A DNA stretch of 64,000 nucleotides from Azoarcus sp. CIB (GCF_001190925.1 NZ_CP011072.1:1798001-1862000); one strand, 5' to 3'; numbered from the stretch's first letter, positions 26,817-37,714 are shown. Notes: generated from the letters alone by a model not told the origin. Made by a program: numbers and translations.

Positions 26817-28004
26817 ATGGAGCAAGGATTCAATCGCCGTCGTTTCCTGCTGTCCACTGCCGGTGTCGCGGGAGGGCTTGCCCTGCCCGGGGCACCACTG
26901 TTCGCCCAGAGCGCCAACAAGATCCGCGTCGGGCTGATGCTGCCCTATACCGGCACCTATGCGTCCCTGGGAAATGCGATTACCAACGGGTTCAAACTCG
27001 CCGTGGAGCAGGGCGGGGGGAAACTCGGCGGGCGTGAGATCGAGTACTTCACCGTCGATGACGAGTCGGATGCGGCGAAGGCACCGGAAAATGCCAACAA
27101 GCTGATCAAGCGCGACAACGTCGACGTCCTGATTGGTACGGTGCATTCGGGCGTTGCGCTGGCGATGACCCGTGTCGCGCGCGAGACCAAGACCCTGCTC
27201 ATCGTTCCTAACGCCGGTGCAGACGAGATCACCGGTCCGCTGTGCTCGCCCAACATCTTCCGCACCTCCTTCTCCGCGTGGCAGCCCGCCTACGCGATGG
27301 GGCAGGTGATGGCCGAGAAGAAGCACAAGAACGTCGTCACGTTGAGCTGGAAATACTCGTTCGGCGAGCAGTCGGTTGCAGGTTTCAAGGAAGCATTCGA
27401 GAAGGGGGGCGGCAAGGTCGTGAAGGAAATGTACCTGCCTTTCCCGAACGTCGAATTCCAGCCCTATCTCACCGAGATTGCGGCGCTCAAGCCCGACGCG
27501 GTGTTCGTGTTCTTCGCCGGCGGTGGTGCGGTCAAGTTCGTGAAGGACTACGACGCCGCCGGTCTGAAGAAGACAATCCCGCTCTATGGCTCAGGCTTCC
27601 TCACTGACGGCACGCTGGAGGCGCAAGGGGATTCCGCCGAAGGCATCCTGACTACCCTGCACTACGCAGACGGGCTCGATATCGCGAAGGACAAGGCATT
27701 CCGTACCGCGTACGCGATGGCGTTCAAGACGCAGCCGGATGTCTACTCGGTGCAGGGCTATGACGCCGCTCAGCTCTTCGCTGCGGGATTGGCAGGCGTC
27801 GCGGGTGACGTCACCAAGCGCGAGGCGCTGATCGCCGCGATGGAAAAGGCGACGATCGATAGTCCGCGCGGGCGCTTCACGCTGTCGAAGGCGCACAACC
27901 CGGTGCAGGACATCTATCTCCGCAAGGTCGAGGCGAAGCAGAACAAGGTGATTGCGGTCGCCGCGAAGGCGCTGGCCGATCCGGCACGCGGCTGCCGGAT
28001 GTAA
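26817..28004 (+). CDS. ABC transporter substrate-binding protein (probable benzoate/aromatic acid)
   Basis: The 395-residue periplasmic binding protein is of the LivK type. The N-terminus has a twin-arginine-like signal (NRRRFLLSTAGV) with cleavage near LFAQ. The mature part begins IRVGLMLPYTGTYASLG, typical of type I binding folds. It lies 61 bases after the ligase gene and heads a five-gene importer. The ligand, probably benzoate, is inferred from context. Confidence 0.85.
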   Translation: MEQGFNRRRFLLSTAGVAGGLALPGAPLFAQSANKIRVGLMLPYTGTYASLGNAITNGFKLAVEQGGGKLGGREIEYFTVDDESDAAKAPENANKLIKRDNVDVLIGTVHSGVALAMTRVARETKTLLIVPNAGADEITGPLCSPNIFRTSFSAWQPAYAMGQVMAEKKHKNVVTLSWKYSFGEQSVAGFKEAFEKGGGKVVKEMYLPFPNVEFQPYLTEIAALKPDAVFVFFAGGGAVKFVKDYDAAGLKKTIPLYGSGFLTDGTLEAQGDSAEGILTTLHYADGLDIAKDKAFRTAYAMAFKTQPDVYSVQGYDAAQLFAAGLAGVAGDVTKREALIAAMEKATIDSPRGRFTLSKAHNPVQDIYLRKVEAKQNKVIAVAAKALADPARGCRM

Positions 28005-28101
28005 CCGGTTGCCAGCCCCGGCGGGGCTTGCGCGGGCGCGTGCAGCAAAGGGGCGCCCCGCGCAGTGCGAGCCCCGCCGGCGCGGCACCAGCGCTACGGC
28101 A

Positions 28102-28168
28102 GGTGTTCGCCATCCCGGTGGCGAACACCCGATCCGCTTCACCTTCACTCGGGCGCGGGCTGCGCCCG
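28102..28168 (+). other. Stem-loops between binding-protein and permease genes
   Basis: A perfect 11-base-pair stem (GGTGTTCGCCA and complement, 28102-28129) and a second hairpin (CGGGCGC/GCGCCCG, 28150-28168) lie in the 177-base gap. The second ends just before the permease ribosome binding site. Such loops often keep a binding protein's message more abundant than that of the membrane genes. Confidence 0.55.
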
Positions 28169-28181
28169 GAGGGATACGGCG

Positions 28182-29048
28182 ATGGACTTCTCGACCTTCC
28201 TGATCCAGCTGCTGAACTCGTTTCAGTACGGACTGCTGCTATTCCTGGTGGCCAGTGGACTGACCCTGATCTTCGGCATCATGGGCATCATCAACCTCGC
28301 CCACGGCAGCTTCTACATGATGGGCGCCTACATGGCGTTCTCGCTCACCGCCCTCTCGGGCAACTTCCTCGTCGCAATTGTGGTGGGGGTCGCGCTGAGC
28401 GTGCTGATCGGCTTCCTGCTCGAGTGGGCGCTGTTCAGCAGGCTGTATAAACGCGACCACCTGGACCAGGTCTTGCTGACCTACGGCCTGATCCTGATCT
28501 TCGAAGAGCTGCGCAGCCTGCTCGTCGGCGACGACGTGCACGGTGTGCCGATCCCCGAGCTGCTGTCGGCGTCGATCCAGCTCAGCGAAACGCTGAGCTA
28601 TCCCGTGTACCGGCTCTTCATGTCCGCCGTCTGCATCCTGCTCGCGATCGTGATGTACTGGATGATCCGCCACACGCGCTTGGGGATGATGATCCGCGCG
28701 GGCAGTTCGAACCGCGAGATGGTGCAGGCGCTGGGCATCAACATCGACCTGATCTACCGCATCGTGTTCGGCCTCGGGGTCACGCTCGCGGCTTTCGCCG
28801 GGATGCTCGCGGCTCCGGTGTCGTCGGTTTATCCCGGCATGGGCAACCAGGTCCTGATCATCTGCTTCGTCGTCGTCGTGATCGGCGGCGTGGGTTCCGT
28901 GTGGGGCGCACTCGTTGCTGCGCTGCTGATCGGCCTGGCCGATACCTTCGGCAAGGTCATCGCGCCCGACTATGCGGGCCTTGCCGTGTATGTGCTGATG
29001 GCCGCCGTGCTGCTGTGGCGGCCCGAAGGCATCTTCCGGAGGATCTGA
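28182..29048 (+). CDS. ABC transporter permease, LivH type
   Basis: The 288-residue inner-membrane protein has about eight hydrophobic helices and the LivH motif GIMGIINLAHGSFYMMGAY. It forms half of the channel with the next gene. GGAGGG precedes the ATG at 28182. It is part of the importer linked to benzoate-CoA ligase. Confidence 0.88.
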   Translation: MDFSTFLIQLLNSFQYGLLLFLVASGLTLIFGIMGIINLAHGSFYMMGAYMAFSLTALSGNFLVAIVVGVALSVLIGFLLEWALFSRLYKRDHLDQVLLTYGLILIFEELRSLLVGDDVHGVPIPELLSASIQLSETLSYPVYRLFMSAVCILLAIVMYWMIRHTRLGMMIRAGSSNREMVQALGINIDLIYRIVFGLGVTLAAFAGMLAAPVSSVYPGMGNQVLIICFVVVVIGGVGSVWGALVAALLIGLADTFGKVIAPDYAGLAVYVLMAAVLLWRPEGIFRRI

Positions 29049-29050
29049 CG

Positions 29051-30028
29051 ATGTCGCTCGCGCGCAAGAAAACCCGCAACTACCTGCCACTCGTGCTGCT
29101 GGTGCTGGCCCTGTTTCCGATATTCGGTTCGGGTTACTACAACGAGCTGATCGCCAAGATCATGATCATGGCGATCTTCGCGCTGAGCCTGGACCTGCTG
29201 GTCGGCTTCACCGGTCTCGTCAGCTTCGGTCACGCGGCTTTTTTCGGCGTGGCGGCCTACAGCGTAGTGCTGCTGTCGCCGAAGTACGATCCGGGAAACC
29301 TGCTGCTCGTCCTGCCGGGAGCGGTATTCACCGGTGCGGCGGTCGCCTTCGTCGTGGGGCTCTTCGTGCTGCGCACGAAGGGGATCTATTTCATCATGGT
29401 GACGCTCGCGTTCGCGCAGATGATCTATTTCGTGTTCCACGACACGCCGCTCGGCGGAGGCTCGGACGGGGCCTTCCTCAACGTGAAGCCGGAACTGCGC
29501 ATTGGCGAGACGGTGCTGCTCGACCTCAACGAGCCGATGCAGTTCTACTACATCGTGCTGGTCTTGCTGGTCGTGGCCTACGTGTTCTTGCGGGTGCTGT
29601 TGCGCTCGCCGCTGGGGCACGCGCTGGCGGGGATCCGGAGCAACGAGCATCGCATGCTCTCGCTGGGCTTCCCGGTGTTCCTGTACAAGCTCGCGGGCTT
29701 CGTCACGGCGGGCGGTCTCGCGGGGCTTGCCGGCTTCCTGTCTGCCTGCCAGTACGGTTTCGTCACCCCGGAAATCCTGTCCTGGCACCAGTCGGGCAAC
29801 GTGCTGCTGATGGTGATCCTGGGCGGCATGGGAACGTTGAACGGTGCCGTGATCGGGGCCTTCGCGTTCGTCGTGCTGCAGGAGGTGTTTTCGGCCCTGA
29901 CGAAGCACTGGCAGCTGCTGATGGGGGTCGTCATCGTGACGGTCGTGATGGTGCTGCCGGGCGGCCTTTCGAGCCTTCCGCAACGCCTCAAGGGCCTGCT
30001 GATCGGGGGAGGCAACCGCAATGGCTGA
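29051..30028 (+). CDS. ABC transporter permease, LivM type
   Basis: The 325-residue inner-membrane protein has the LivM motif VGFTGLVSFGHAAFFGVAAY and about nine helices. It starts two bases after the LivH-type gene and its end overlaps the ATPase gene, so the subunits are tightly coupled. It pairs with the LivH-type permease. Confidence 0.88.
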   Translation: MSLARKKTRNYLPLVLLVLALFPIFGSGYYNELIAKIMIMAIFALSLDLLVGFTGLVSFGHAAFFGVAAYSVVLLSPKYDPGNLLLVLPGAVFTGAAVAFVVGLFVLRTKGIYFIMVTLAFAQMIYFVFHDTPLGGGSDGAFLNVKPELRIGETVLLDLNEPMQFYYIVLVLLVVAYVFLRVLLRSPLGHALAGIRSNEHRMLSLGFPVFLYKLAGFVTAGGLAGLAGFLSACQYGFVTPEILSWHQSGNVLLMVILGGMGTLNGAVIGAFAFVVLQEVFSALTKHWQLLMGVVIVTVVMVLPGGLSSLPQRLKGLLIGGGNRNG

Positions 30029-30782
30029 ACTCGTTCTCTCGGCACGCGGGATGTCGCGCCGTTTCGGGGGCCTGTACGCGAACAGGGACGTGTCGCTGGA
30101 CATGCACAAAGGCATCTTGCATGCCGTGCTGGGGCCCAACGGCGCAGGCAAGTCGACGCTGATCAACCTGCTGTCGGGCGATCTGCCTCCCTCGGCGGGG
30201 CAGATTCTCTACCGCGGCCAGGACATCTCGGGCTGGAGCCCAGACAAGCGTTCGCGCGCCGGCATCGGCCGCAGCTACCAGCGCACCAACATCTTTCCCG
30301 CCTTCACGGTGTTCGAGAACTGTCGCCTCGCCGCGCAGTCGCGCGTACCGCGGGCGCTGCGCGTCTTCTCGAAGGCCGTTTCTTTCGCCGACCTGCGCGA
30401 CGCCGCCGACCGCGCGATCGAGCAGGCAGGCCTTGCCGAGCGGCGCGATGTCGTTGCGGCGACGCTGAGCCACGGCGAGCAGCGGCAACTGGAAATTGCG
30501 ATGGTGCTCGCGACCTCGCCCTCGGTGCTGCTGCTCGACGAGCCGCTCGCCGGCATGGGCCCCGAGGAGTCGCAGTCGATGGTGGCGCTGCTGAAGAAAC
30601 TCACCCCGGATCACGCCATCCTGCTCGTCGAACACGACATGGACGCGGTGTTCGCGGTCGCCGACGTGATTACGGTGATGGTGGCGGGGCAGGTGCTCGA
30701 AAGCGGACCGCCGGACCAGATCCGCGACAGCGTCGCCGTTCAGGAAGCCTACCTGGGTGAAGGAGAATCGGACGATGAGTGA
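30021..30782 (+). CDS. ABC transporter ATP-binding protein, LivG type
   Basis: The 253-residue ATPase has Walker A GPNGAGKST, signature LSHGEQRQLE, Walker B VLLLDEPLAGM and the H-loop VEHDMD. It powers the branched-chain-type importer. It overlaps livM-type by eight bases and the next gene by eight. Confidence 0.9.
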   Translation: MAELVLSARGMSRRFGGLYANRDVSLDMHKGILHAVLGPNGAGKSTLINLLSGDLPPSAGQILYRGQDISGWSPDKRSRAGIGRSYQRTNIFPAFTVFENCRLAAQSRVPRALRVFSKAVSFADLRDAADRAIEQAGLAERRDVVAATLSHGEQRQLEIAMVLATSPSVLLLDEPLAGMGPEESQSMVALLKKLTPDHAILLVEHDMDAVFAVADVITVMVAGQVLESGPPDQIRDSVAVQEAYLGEGESDDE

Positions 30783-31491
30783 CGTACTCCTGGAAGCCGA
30801 AGGGCTGCACACTTTCTACGGCAGCAGCCACATCCTGCACGGCATCGATTTCCACATCAGCCGCGGCGAGACGATCGGCCTGATGGGCCGCAACGGCATG
30901 GGCAAAAGCACGCTCATCCGCAGCATGCTCGGCCATGTGCGCCCGCGCCACGGCCGCGTCGCTGTGCGCGGCAAGACGATGACCGGCGGGCGGCCCTATC
31001 TCATCGCGCGCAAGGGCATCGCCTACGTACCGGAGGGCAGGGGGATCTTCCCCAACCTGACGGTGCGCGAGAACCTGATCATGGGGGCGAAGCCGGGTGT
31101 CGATGGGCGCCGCGACTGGACCTACCAGCGCGTGCTCGAGACCTTCCCGCGGCTGGGCGAACGGCTTGCCAATGGAGGCAACCAGCTTTCGGGTGGAGAG
31201 CAGCAGATGCTGACGATCGGCCGCGCGTTGATGACGAACCCGGACCTGTTGATCCTCGACGAGGCGACGGAAGGCTTGGCGCCGCTGATCGCCAAGGAGA
31301 TCTGGTACATCATCCGCCAGATCCGTGCCACCGGCATCGCCACCATCGTCATCGACAAGAACCATGCGGCGGTCACGTCGATTGCCGATCGCAACGTCAT
31401 CATCGTGAAAGGCAAGGTGGCCCACGAGGCGAGCAGCGCCGAGCTGCGCGCGAACCCCGACCTGCTGCACAAACATCTGGGCGTGAGCTGA
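30775..31491 (+). CDS. ABC transporter ATP-binding protein, LivF type
   Basis: The 238-residue second ATPase has Walker A GRNGMGKST, signature LSGGEQQML and Walker B LLILDEATEGL. The switch histidine is replaced: the segment reads VIDKNHAAV. It completes the importer with the LivG-type subunit. The ATG at 30775 follows AAGGAG. Confidence 0.88.
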   Translation: MSDVLLEAEGLHTFYGSSHILHGIDFHISRGETIGLMGRNGMGKSTLIRSMLGHVRPRHGRVAVRGKTMTGGRPYLIARKGIAYVPEGRGIFPNLTVRENLIMGAKPGVDGRRDWTYQRVLETFPRLGERLANGGNQLSGGEQQMLTIGRALMTNPDLLILDEATEGLAPLIAKEIWYIIRQIRATGIATIVIDKNHAAVTSIADRNVIIVKGKVAHEASSAELRANPDLLHKHLGVS

Positions 31492-31564
31492 GCGCCCGTC
31501 AACGAACTGTGCGGCTCCACAAGGAGCCTTGCGGGATTAAAACGATACCAGGAGACACGGCGGC

Positions 31565-32923
31565 ATGAGAAACATCGATGTACACAAACTGATCGACGGG
31601 GCGACATTCAATCGCTTCCACTGGCAAGTCCTGTTTTTGTGTGCCCTGATCATCATCTTCGACGGCTACGATCTCGTGATCTACGGGGTCGTGCTGCCGG
31701 TGCTGATGAAGGAGTGGGGCCTGACGCCGATCCAGGCCGGCACCCTCGGCAGCTACGCGCTGTTCGGCATGATGTTCGGCGCACTGGTGTTCGGTCCGAT
31801 GTCCGACCGCTTCGGACGCAAGAAGGTGATCGCGGTATGCGTGATCCTCTTCAGCCTGTTCACCTTCCTCAACGGCTTCGCGCGCGACGTCACCGAGTTC
31901 GCGGTCTGTCGCTTCCTGGCGGGACTGGGGATAGGGGGCGTGATGCCCAACGTCGTCGCCCTGATGACCGAGTACGCGCCGAAGAAGCTGCGCACCACGC
32001 TCGTCGCGATCATGTTCAGCGGCTATTCGGTGGGCGGCATGCTGTCGGCGGGGCTCGGCATGTATCTGATCCCGGCGTATGGCTGGTCCTCGGTGTTCTT
32101 CGTCGCAGGGTTGCCGTTGCTACTGCTTCCCGTGATCTATTACCTGCTGCCCGAATCCATCGGTTTTCTGCTGCACGCGAAACGCGATCAGGAGGCGGCC
32201 ATCCTGCTGTCGCGCGTCGAAGGAAGCTTCGTTCCGCAGCCCAGCGACCGCTATGATTTCCCGACCGGGAACACCGGCCACGCTCCCTTGGTGGCACTGT
32301 TCAAGCACGGCCGCGCGCTCAGCACGATGATGTTCTGGCTGGCGTTCTTCATGTGCCTGCTGATGGTCTACGCGCTGGCATCGTGGCTGCCGAAGCTGAT
32401 GACGCAGGCGGGCTACGGTCTCGGTTCGAGCCTGTCCTTCCTGCTGGTGCTGAACCTCGGTGCGATCTTCGGCGCGGTGGGCGGCGGGGTCGTCGCGGAT
32501 CGCCTGCACCTGAAGACGGTGCTGATGGTCTTCTTCGTGATCGGATCGGTCTCGATCAGCCTGCTCGGCTACAAGAGCCCGACCGAGGTGCTGTATGTGC
32601 TCGTCGCGCTTGCCGGCGCGACCACCATCGGTTCGCAGATCCTGCTGTACGCGTATGCGGCGCAGTTCTATCCGATGGCGATCCGCTCGACCGGTATCGG
32701 CTGGGCCTCGGGCGTCGGCCGCAGCGGCGCGATCCTCGGGCCCATCGTCGGCGGCACGCTGCTGGCGATGGCAATGCCGCTGCACTTCAACTTCCTGTTC
32801 TTCGCGATCCCCGGAGCCATTGCGGCCTTCGCGGTCTCGCTGATCTCGCGTAGCGCATTCCACGCGCCCGAAGAAGAGGAGCCGCTCGCCTTTGCCGGCG
32901 AAATCGGTGTCGTGACCGAGTAA
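31565..32923 (+). CDS. MFS aromatic acid:H+ symporter
   Basis: The 452-residue protein with 12 predicted helices belongs to the AAHS family (BenK/PcaK type). The family signature is DGYDLVIYGVVLPVLMKEW in helix 1, with the loop 2-3 motif GPMSDRFGRKKV. It likely brings benzoate or a related acid across the inner membrane with protons. It follows the ABC importer by 73 bases, so the cluster has two aromatic uptake systems. Confidence 0.85.
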   Translation: MRNIDVHKLIDGATFNRFHWQVLFLCALIIIFDGYDLVIYGVVLPVLMKEWGLTPIQAGTLGSYALFGMMFGALVFGPMSDRFGRKKVIAVCVILFSLFTFLNGFARDVTEFAVCRFLAGLGIGGVMPNVVALMTEYAPKKLRTTLVAIMFSGYSVGGMLSAGLGMYLIPAYGWSSVFFVAGLPLLLLPVIYYLLPESIGFLLHAKRDQEAAILLSRVEGSFVPQPSDRYDFPTGNTGHAPLVALFKHGRALSTMMFWLAFFMCLLMVYALASWLPKLMTQAGYGLGSSLSFLLVLNLGAIFGAVGGGVVADRLHLKTVLMVFFVIGSVSISLLGYKSPTEVLYVLVALAGATTIGSQILLYAYAAQFYPMAIRSTGIGWASGVGRSGAILGPIVGGTLLAMAMPLHFNFLFFAIPGAIAAFAVSLISRSAFHAPEEEEPLAFAGEIGVVTE

Positions 32924-32936
32924 GACTGTAGAGGAC

Positions 32937-32960
32937 GCCCGTCCCGTGACCGGGGCGGGC
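32937..32960. other. GC-rich hairpin between convergent genes
   Basis: A 9-base GCCCGTCCC / GGGGCGGGC stem (one G-T pair) lies between the symporter and the convergent periplasmic gene. It has no T-tract but could limit read-through on both strands. Confidence 0.4.
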
Positions 32961-32977
32961 GCCGGGGCAACAGAGTC

Positions 32978-33358
32978 CTACTTGATCGAAAACCGCGCAG
33001 TTGCCGGCGCCTTGCCGGCGAGCGTGACCACTGCCACCGCCTTGGTGCCGGAGCCGACCTTGAACGCGCCCTTCGCTTCGAGCTTGTTGTCGCCGGCGGG
33101 GGCGAGGGTGGCTTCGGACTTCTCGGCACCGTTCAGCAACGTGACTTTCGCCGAGCCGCCGGTCGTGTCGACTTTCCTGCCGTGGTCGTCGAGATACAGC
33201 GCCAGGCCCTCGGGCGTCGCGACCAGTTCATACACGACATCCTTGACCTCGACGACGGCGCCACCGTGGTGGGGTGTCAGGTCGTGACCCGCACCGGCGA
33301 AGACGGCAGGGGCGGACAGGATCGCGAGGGCGGCGACCAGGGCGTTGAGGGATTTCAT
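32978..33358 (-). CDS. Small periplasmic protein of the metal-efflux operon
   Basis: The 126-residue product has a signal peptide ending near VFAGA, then a histidine pair (GHDLTPHHGG) and a beta-rich body. It is the last gene downstream of the RND pump and shares the GxGHD start of the mature adaptor and 187-residue protein. A periplasmic metal-binding role is possible but unproven. GGAGAAACCG precedes the ATG. Confidence 0.65.
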   Translation of the reverse strand: MKSLNALVAALAILSAPAVFAGAGHDLTPHHGGAVVEVKDVVYELVATPEGLALYLDDHGRKVDTTGGSAKVTLLNGAEKSEATLAPAGDNKLEAKGAFKVGSGTKAVAVVTLAGKAPATARFSIK

Positions 33359-33408
33359 CGGTTTCTCCTTTGATGTCGATGCGGGGGCGGATGAAGTGGG
33401 AAGGTCGT

Positions 33409-36400
33409 TCAATACGCCTCGCCGCCCGAATCGGCGACGAGACGCTCCATGGGCTTGCGTCCGAAGAGCCAGACCATTACGGGCGTTACGAACGTGTCGA
33501 GCAGCGTCGAGCTGATCAGGCCCGAGAAGATTACCACCGCGACCGGATGCAGGATTTCGGTGCCCGGTTGTTCGGCCTCGAAGAGCAGCGGGGCGAGCGC
33601 GAACGCGGCGACGAGCGCGGTCATCAGCACCGGCGTCAGTCGTTCGAGCGAGCCGCGCACCAGCATGCGGCGGTCGAATTTTTCGTCCTCGAAGGCGCAC
33701 AGGTTGATGTAGTGGCTGACCTTGAGGATGCCGTTGCGCGTCGAGATGCCGGCGAGTGTGATGAAGCCGATCAGCGCGGCGACCGACAGCGGCTGGCCGG
33801 ACAGCCACAGGCCGATCACCGAGCCGACCAGCGCGAGCGGGATGTTGGCCATGATCATCAGTGCGAGCGCGGTGCTCTTGTAGCGGCTGTAGAGCACGAG
33901 GAAGACCATCGCTGCGGAGACCAGCGACAGCAGGCCGATCAGGCGGCTGGATTCCTCCTGCGCCTCGAACTGGCCGCCGAGATCGATGAAGTAGCCTTCC
34001 GGTAGCGGCGTATCGGCGATGACCTTGCGGATGTCGGCAATGACGTCCGACAGTGGGCGTTGCGACGCGTTGGCGGACAGCACGATGCGCCGTTTGCCGT
34101 CGTCGCGGCTGATCTGGTTGGGGCCGTCGGATTCGTCGATGTGCGCGAGCTTCGATAGCGGCACGCGACCGCTCGGCGTGTCGATGAGGACGTTGGCGAG
34201 GCCGTCGACCGAGCGTGCGGCGTCGGGCAGGCGCAGCACCAGGTTGAAGCGGCGGTTGCCTTCGATGACCTGCGTGATGCGTTCGCCGTCGACCATCATC
34301 TTCAGCTCCTCGAGCAGCTTCGACGGCGGCAGGCCATAGGCCTCGGCGGCGTCGAAGTCGACGCGCACCTTGATCTGCGGCGTGAGCACCTGCTTTTCGA
34401 TTTCGAGGTCGGCCAGGCCCTCGATGCCGGCGAGGCGACCGCGCAGGGCATCGGCCTGGGCGCGTAGCGTGTCGAGGTCGTCGCCGAAGACCTTGATCGC
34501 GATCTGCGCACGCACGCCGGAGAGCAGGTGGTCGATGCGATGGCTGATCGGCTGGCCGATGCCGATCGCCGCCGGGAGGCTCGCGAGGCGTTCGCGGATG
34601 TCGGCATACACCGCGTCGAGCGGGCGTTCGCCGGGACGCAATGCGATGTCCAGCTCCGACGAATGCACGCCCTCGGCATGTTCGTCCATCTCGGCGCGGC
34701 CCGAGCGGCGGCCGACGTGCACCACTTCCGGCACCTCGCGGATAAGGTGCTCGGCCTGCGTCGCGATGCGTACCGACTCGGTGAGCGTGGTGCCGGGGTT
34801 AAGGCGCAGGCCGACGAGCACCGTGCCTTCGTTGAAGGGGGGCAGGAAGGTCGTCGGGAAGAAGGGCACCAGCGCCAGCGCGGCAGCGACCGCGACGGCC
34901 GCAGCCGCGAGCAGCGTGCGGGCGTGATCGAAGCTCCATTCCAGCGCCACGGCGTAGCGCGCCTTGAGCCATTGCACCAGCCGCGTGTCGCCGTGGTCCA
35001 GGCTCTTCATGCGCGGCAGGAGGTAGTAGGCCATGACCGGCGTGAGCGTCACCGACACCAGCATCGATGCGAGGATGGAGGTGATGTAGGCAATCCCCAG
35101 CGGCATGAACAGCCGCCCTTCGATACCGGGCAGCGCGAACAGGGGCACGAACACGAGCACGATGATGAAGGTCGCGTAGACGATCGCGGAGCGCACTTCC
35201 AGCGTGGCCTTGCCGATCAGTTCGAGCGGGTTCAGGCGGGCGTGACCCTCGGCGCCGCGCTGGCGCTCCTGCTTGAGTCGCCGCAGCACGTTCTCTACGC
35301 CGACGACCGCGTCGTCGACGAGCTCGCCGATCGCGATCGCCAGTCCGCCCAGCGTCATCGTGTTGATCGACATGCCGAAGTAGCGGAACACCAGCACGGT
35401 GGTGAGGATCGAGGCCGGGATCGCGACGAGCGAAATCAGGGTCGTGCGCAGGTTGGCGAGGAAGAGGTAGAGCACGACCGCGACGATTGCGGAGGCGGCG
35501 ACGAGCTTGCCCTGCAGGTTGCCGATCGACGATTCTATGAAATTGGCCTGACGGAAGGTCACGCGCGGCGCGTCCATGCCCGCGGGCAGGGATTTCTTCA
35601 GCTCGGCGAGCGCGGTCTCGATCTCGCGCGTGAGCTTCACGGTGTCAGCGTCGGGCTGCTTCTGCACGGACAGGATCACCGCCGGCTGACCATTGAAGCC
35701 GGCGTCTCCGCGCTTGATCGCGGGCGCGAAGGTGACCGCCGCGACCTGCTTGAGCAGGATGCTGCGGCCGTCGCGTGCGGCGACCGGCAGGCGTTCGAGA
35801 TCCGCAAGACGGGTGGTGTGGCCGATGTGGCGGATCAGGTATTCGCGCGCATTGAGTTCGAGGAAGCCGCCGCTGGTGTTGGCAGAAAAGCCCTTCAGCG
35901 CGCCCGCGATGTCGTCGATGGTGACGCCCAGCGCCGCCATGCGCGCGGTGTCGGGCTGCACCTGGTACTGGCGCACCTCGCCGCCGATGGGGATCACCTG
36001 GGCGACGCCGGGTACGGACAGCAGGCGCGGGCGCAGCACGAAGTCGGCGTATTCGCGCGTGGCCATGGGGTCGATCTTCGCCGGGTCGATCGGGATCGCG
36101 ATCAGCAGGATTTCTCCCATGATCGAACTGATCGGCCCCATCGCGGCGTGCTCGATGCCGGCGGGCAGCTGGTCGCGCACGGTGGTGAAGCGTTCGTTCA
36201 CCATCTGCCGCGCGCGGTAGATGTCGACGCCCCAGTCGAAGCTCACATACACGAAAGCGAGACCGACCGAGGACACGGAGCGCACCGCACTCACGCCGGG
36301 CAGGCCGCTCATCGAGACTTCGAGCGGGATCGTGATGAGCTGCTCGACTTCCTCGGGGGCCATGCCGCCGGCCTCCACCTGCAGCGTCACCTGCGGGCGG

Positions 36401-36528
36401 TTGAGGTCGGGGAAGACGTCGACCGGCGTGCGCACCAGCGTCATGCCGCCGTAAAGCATCATCACCGCGGCGAGCGCGAGTACCAGCAGGCGGTTGCGCA
36501 GGGATTGATTGACGAGCCAGTCGAACAT
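33409..36528 (-). CDS. Heavy-metal RND efflux pump (CzcA/CusA family)
   Basis: The 1039-residue inner-membrane RND protein has 12 helices and two large periplasmic loops. It exports metal cations driven by protons, and its partners are encoded just upstream. The proton-relay motif [16 protein letters not shown] in helix 4 is intact. HME features include [15 protein letters not shown] at the N-terminus. Whether the substrate is Zn/Co/Cd or Cu/Ag cannot be settled by eye. Confidence 0.9.
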   Translation of the reverse strand: MFDWLVNQSLRNRLLVLALAAVMMLYGGMTLVRTPVDVFPDLNRPQVTLQVEAGGMAPEEVEQLITIPLEVSMSGLPGVSAVRSVSSVGLAFVYVSFDWGVDIYRARQMVNERFTTVRDQLPAGIEHAAMGPISSIMGEILLIAIPIDPAKIDPMATREYADFVLRPRLLSVPGVAQVIPIGGEVRQYQVQPDTARMAALGVTIDDIAGALKGFSANTSGGFLELNAREYLIRHIGHTTRLADLERLPVAARDGRSILLKQVAAVTFAPAIKRGDAGFNGQPAVILSVQKQPDADTVKLTREIETALAELKKSLPAGMDAPRVTFRQANFIESSIGNLQGKLVAASAIVAVVLYLFLANLRTTLISLVAIPASILTTVLVFRYFGMSINTMTLGGLAIAIGELVDDAVVGVENVLRRLKQERQRGAEGHARLNPLELIGKATLEVRSAIVYATFIIVLVFVPLFALPGIEGRLFMPLGIAYITSILASMLVSVTLTPVMAYYLLPRMKSLDHGDTRLVQWLKARYAVALEWSFDHARTLLAAAAVAVAAALALVPFFPTTFLPPFNEGTVLVGLRLNPGTTLTESVRIATQAEHLIREVPEVVHVGRRSGRAEMDEHAEGVHSSELDIALRPGERPLDAVYADIRERLASLPAAIGIGQPISHRIDHLLSGVRAQIAIKVFGDDLDTLRAQADALRGRLAGIEGLADLEIEKQVLTPQIKVRVDFDAAEAYGLPPSKLLEELKMMVDGERITQVIEGNRRFNLVLRLPDAARSVDGLANVLIDTPSGRVPLSKLAHIDESDGPNQISRDDGKRRIVLSANASQRPLSDVIADIRKVIADTPLPEGYFIDLGGQFEAQEESSRLIGLLSLVSAAMVFLVLYSRYKSTALALMIMANIPLALVGSVIGLWLSGQPLSVAALIGFITLAGISTRNGILKVSHYINLCAFEDEKFDRRMLVRGSLERLTPVLMTALVAAFALAPLLFEAEQPGTEILHPVAVVIFSGLISSTLLDTFVTPVMVWLFGRKPMERLVADSGGEAY

Positions 36529-36537
36529 GATTCGCCC

Positions 36538-37692
36538 TCAGCGCACCTGGTTCACGAGCGCGGCGCCCTGCACGACGACCCGGTCGCCTGCGGCAAGCCC
36601 ATCGGTGATGGTGACGGTTGCGCCATCGAGCGGGTGGTGGCGCACGGTGCGCGGCACGAAGCGTTCGGCCGAGTTGTGAACCCAGACGATCTCCTGGTTC
36701 GCGGGATTCTTCACCAGCGCGGCGGCGGGGACGGGAATGCCGGTGATCTGTTCGCGCGTCTGTACGACGACCTGCAGCGGCTGCCCGACGGCGAGCGGTG
36801 GAGTCTTGCCCTCGACGGTGCGGAACAGCACCGGCAGACTCTGTTCGCGCAGCGCCCGGCCCGCGCCGACCCATGCCAGCGGAAAGGCGGTCCGGCCACC
36901 ATCGACGGACGCCGAGGCCTGCGCGACGCCGTCCGCCTGCGTGGCGTCGTGCGCGATGGCTTCGACCTGCAGGCGGGCGGGATCGACGATCTCGAACAAT
37001 ACTTCGCGTGCCTCCACGACCTGTCCGGCGACCACATTGCTTGCGGCGATGACGCCCGACACGGGGGCGACGAGGGCCTCCGCGGTGTTCAGGCTGCCCG
37101 CGACCGCGGCGAGGCGTTCGCCTTGGCCGCGCACTTCGGCCTGTGCGGCCTCGATCTCCTTGCGCGGCACGCTGCCTTCAAGCTCCTGCAGGCGGGCGAG
37201 CTGCTTCTTCGCGGTATCCAGACCGGCGCGCAACTCGGCGGCCTGCGCCTGCTGGCCGGCGCGCTCGATCGGGCCGGCAGACGCGCGAACGTGCGCGAGC
37301 ACCTCGCCCTTGCGCACCGGCTGACCGAGCACCGGCAAGCCGCGCGGGCCGGCTTCGATGCGGCCTTCGACGGTCGGCTGCACCTTGCCGCCGGCGTTGG
37401 GATCCATGACCACCTTGCCGACCCACTGCCAGGTCCGGGGCAAGGATTGCGGCTCGGCGACGATCGTACGGACGTCCAGTTGGCGCTGCGACAGCTTGGG
37501 CAGGAACACCGAACCGTCGGGCAGGCGCTTGGGCGCATCGGGATTGGTCACGACGGGGGCTTCATCGTGATCGTGTCCGCCGTCGTGGCCTGGTCCCGCG
37601 AAGGTGGGGCCGGCGAGGGCGACTGCGAGAAAGGGGAGAATCAGCCAGGGCGCGATCGCGCGGCCGGGCGCGGGGCGGGGGAGGTTCTTCAT
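36538..37692 (-). CDS. RND efflux periplasmic adaptor (CzcB/CusB family)
   Basis: The 384-residue membrane-fusion protein has an N-terminal signal, a histidine/aspartate-rich stretch (GPGHDGGHDHDEAP), a barrel-sandwich hybrid (EGRIEAGPRGLPVLGQPVRK), a helical hairpin (about residues 150-200) and a C-terminal beta-barrel. It links the RND pump to the outer-membrane channel. The His-rich segment suggests periplasmic metal capture. It is 9 bases upstream of the pump gene. Confidence 0.87.
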   Translation of the reverse strand: MKNLPRPAPGRAIAPWLILPFLAVALAGPTFAGPGHDGGHDHDEAPVVTNPDAPKRLPDGSVFLPKLSQRQLDVRTIVAEPQSLPRTWQWVGKVVMDPNAGGKVQPTVEGRIEAGPRGLPVLGQPVRKGEVLAHVRASAGPIERAGQQAQAAELRAGLDTAKKQLARLQELEGSVPRKEIEAAQAEVRGQGERLAAVAGSLNTAEALVAPVSGVIAASNVVAGQVVEAREVLFEIVDPARLQVEAIAHDATQADGVAQASASVDGGRTAFPLAWVGAGRALREQSLPVLFRTVEGKTPPLAVGQPLQVVVQTREQITGIPVPAAALVKNPANQEIVWVHNSAERFVPRTVRHHPLDGATVTITDGLAAGDRVVVQGAALVNQVR

Positions 37693-37714
37693 GATTTTTC
37701 CGCGAGGGCTGATT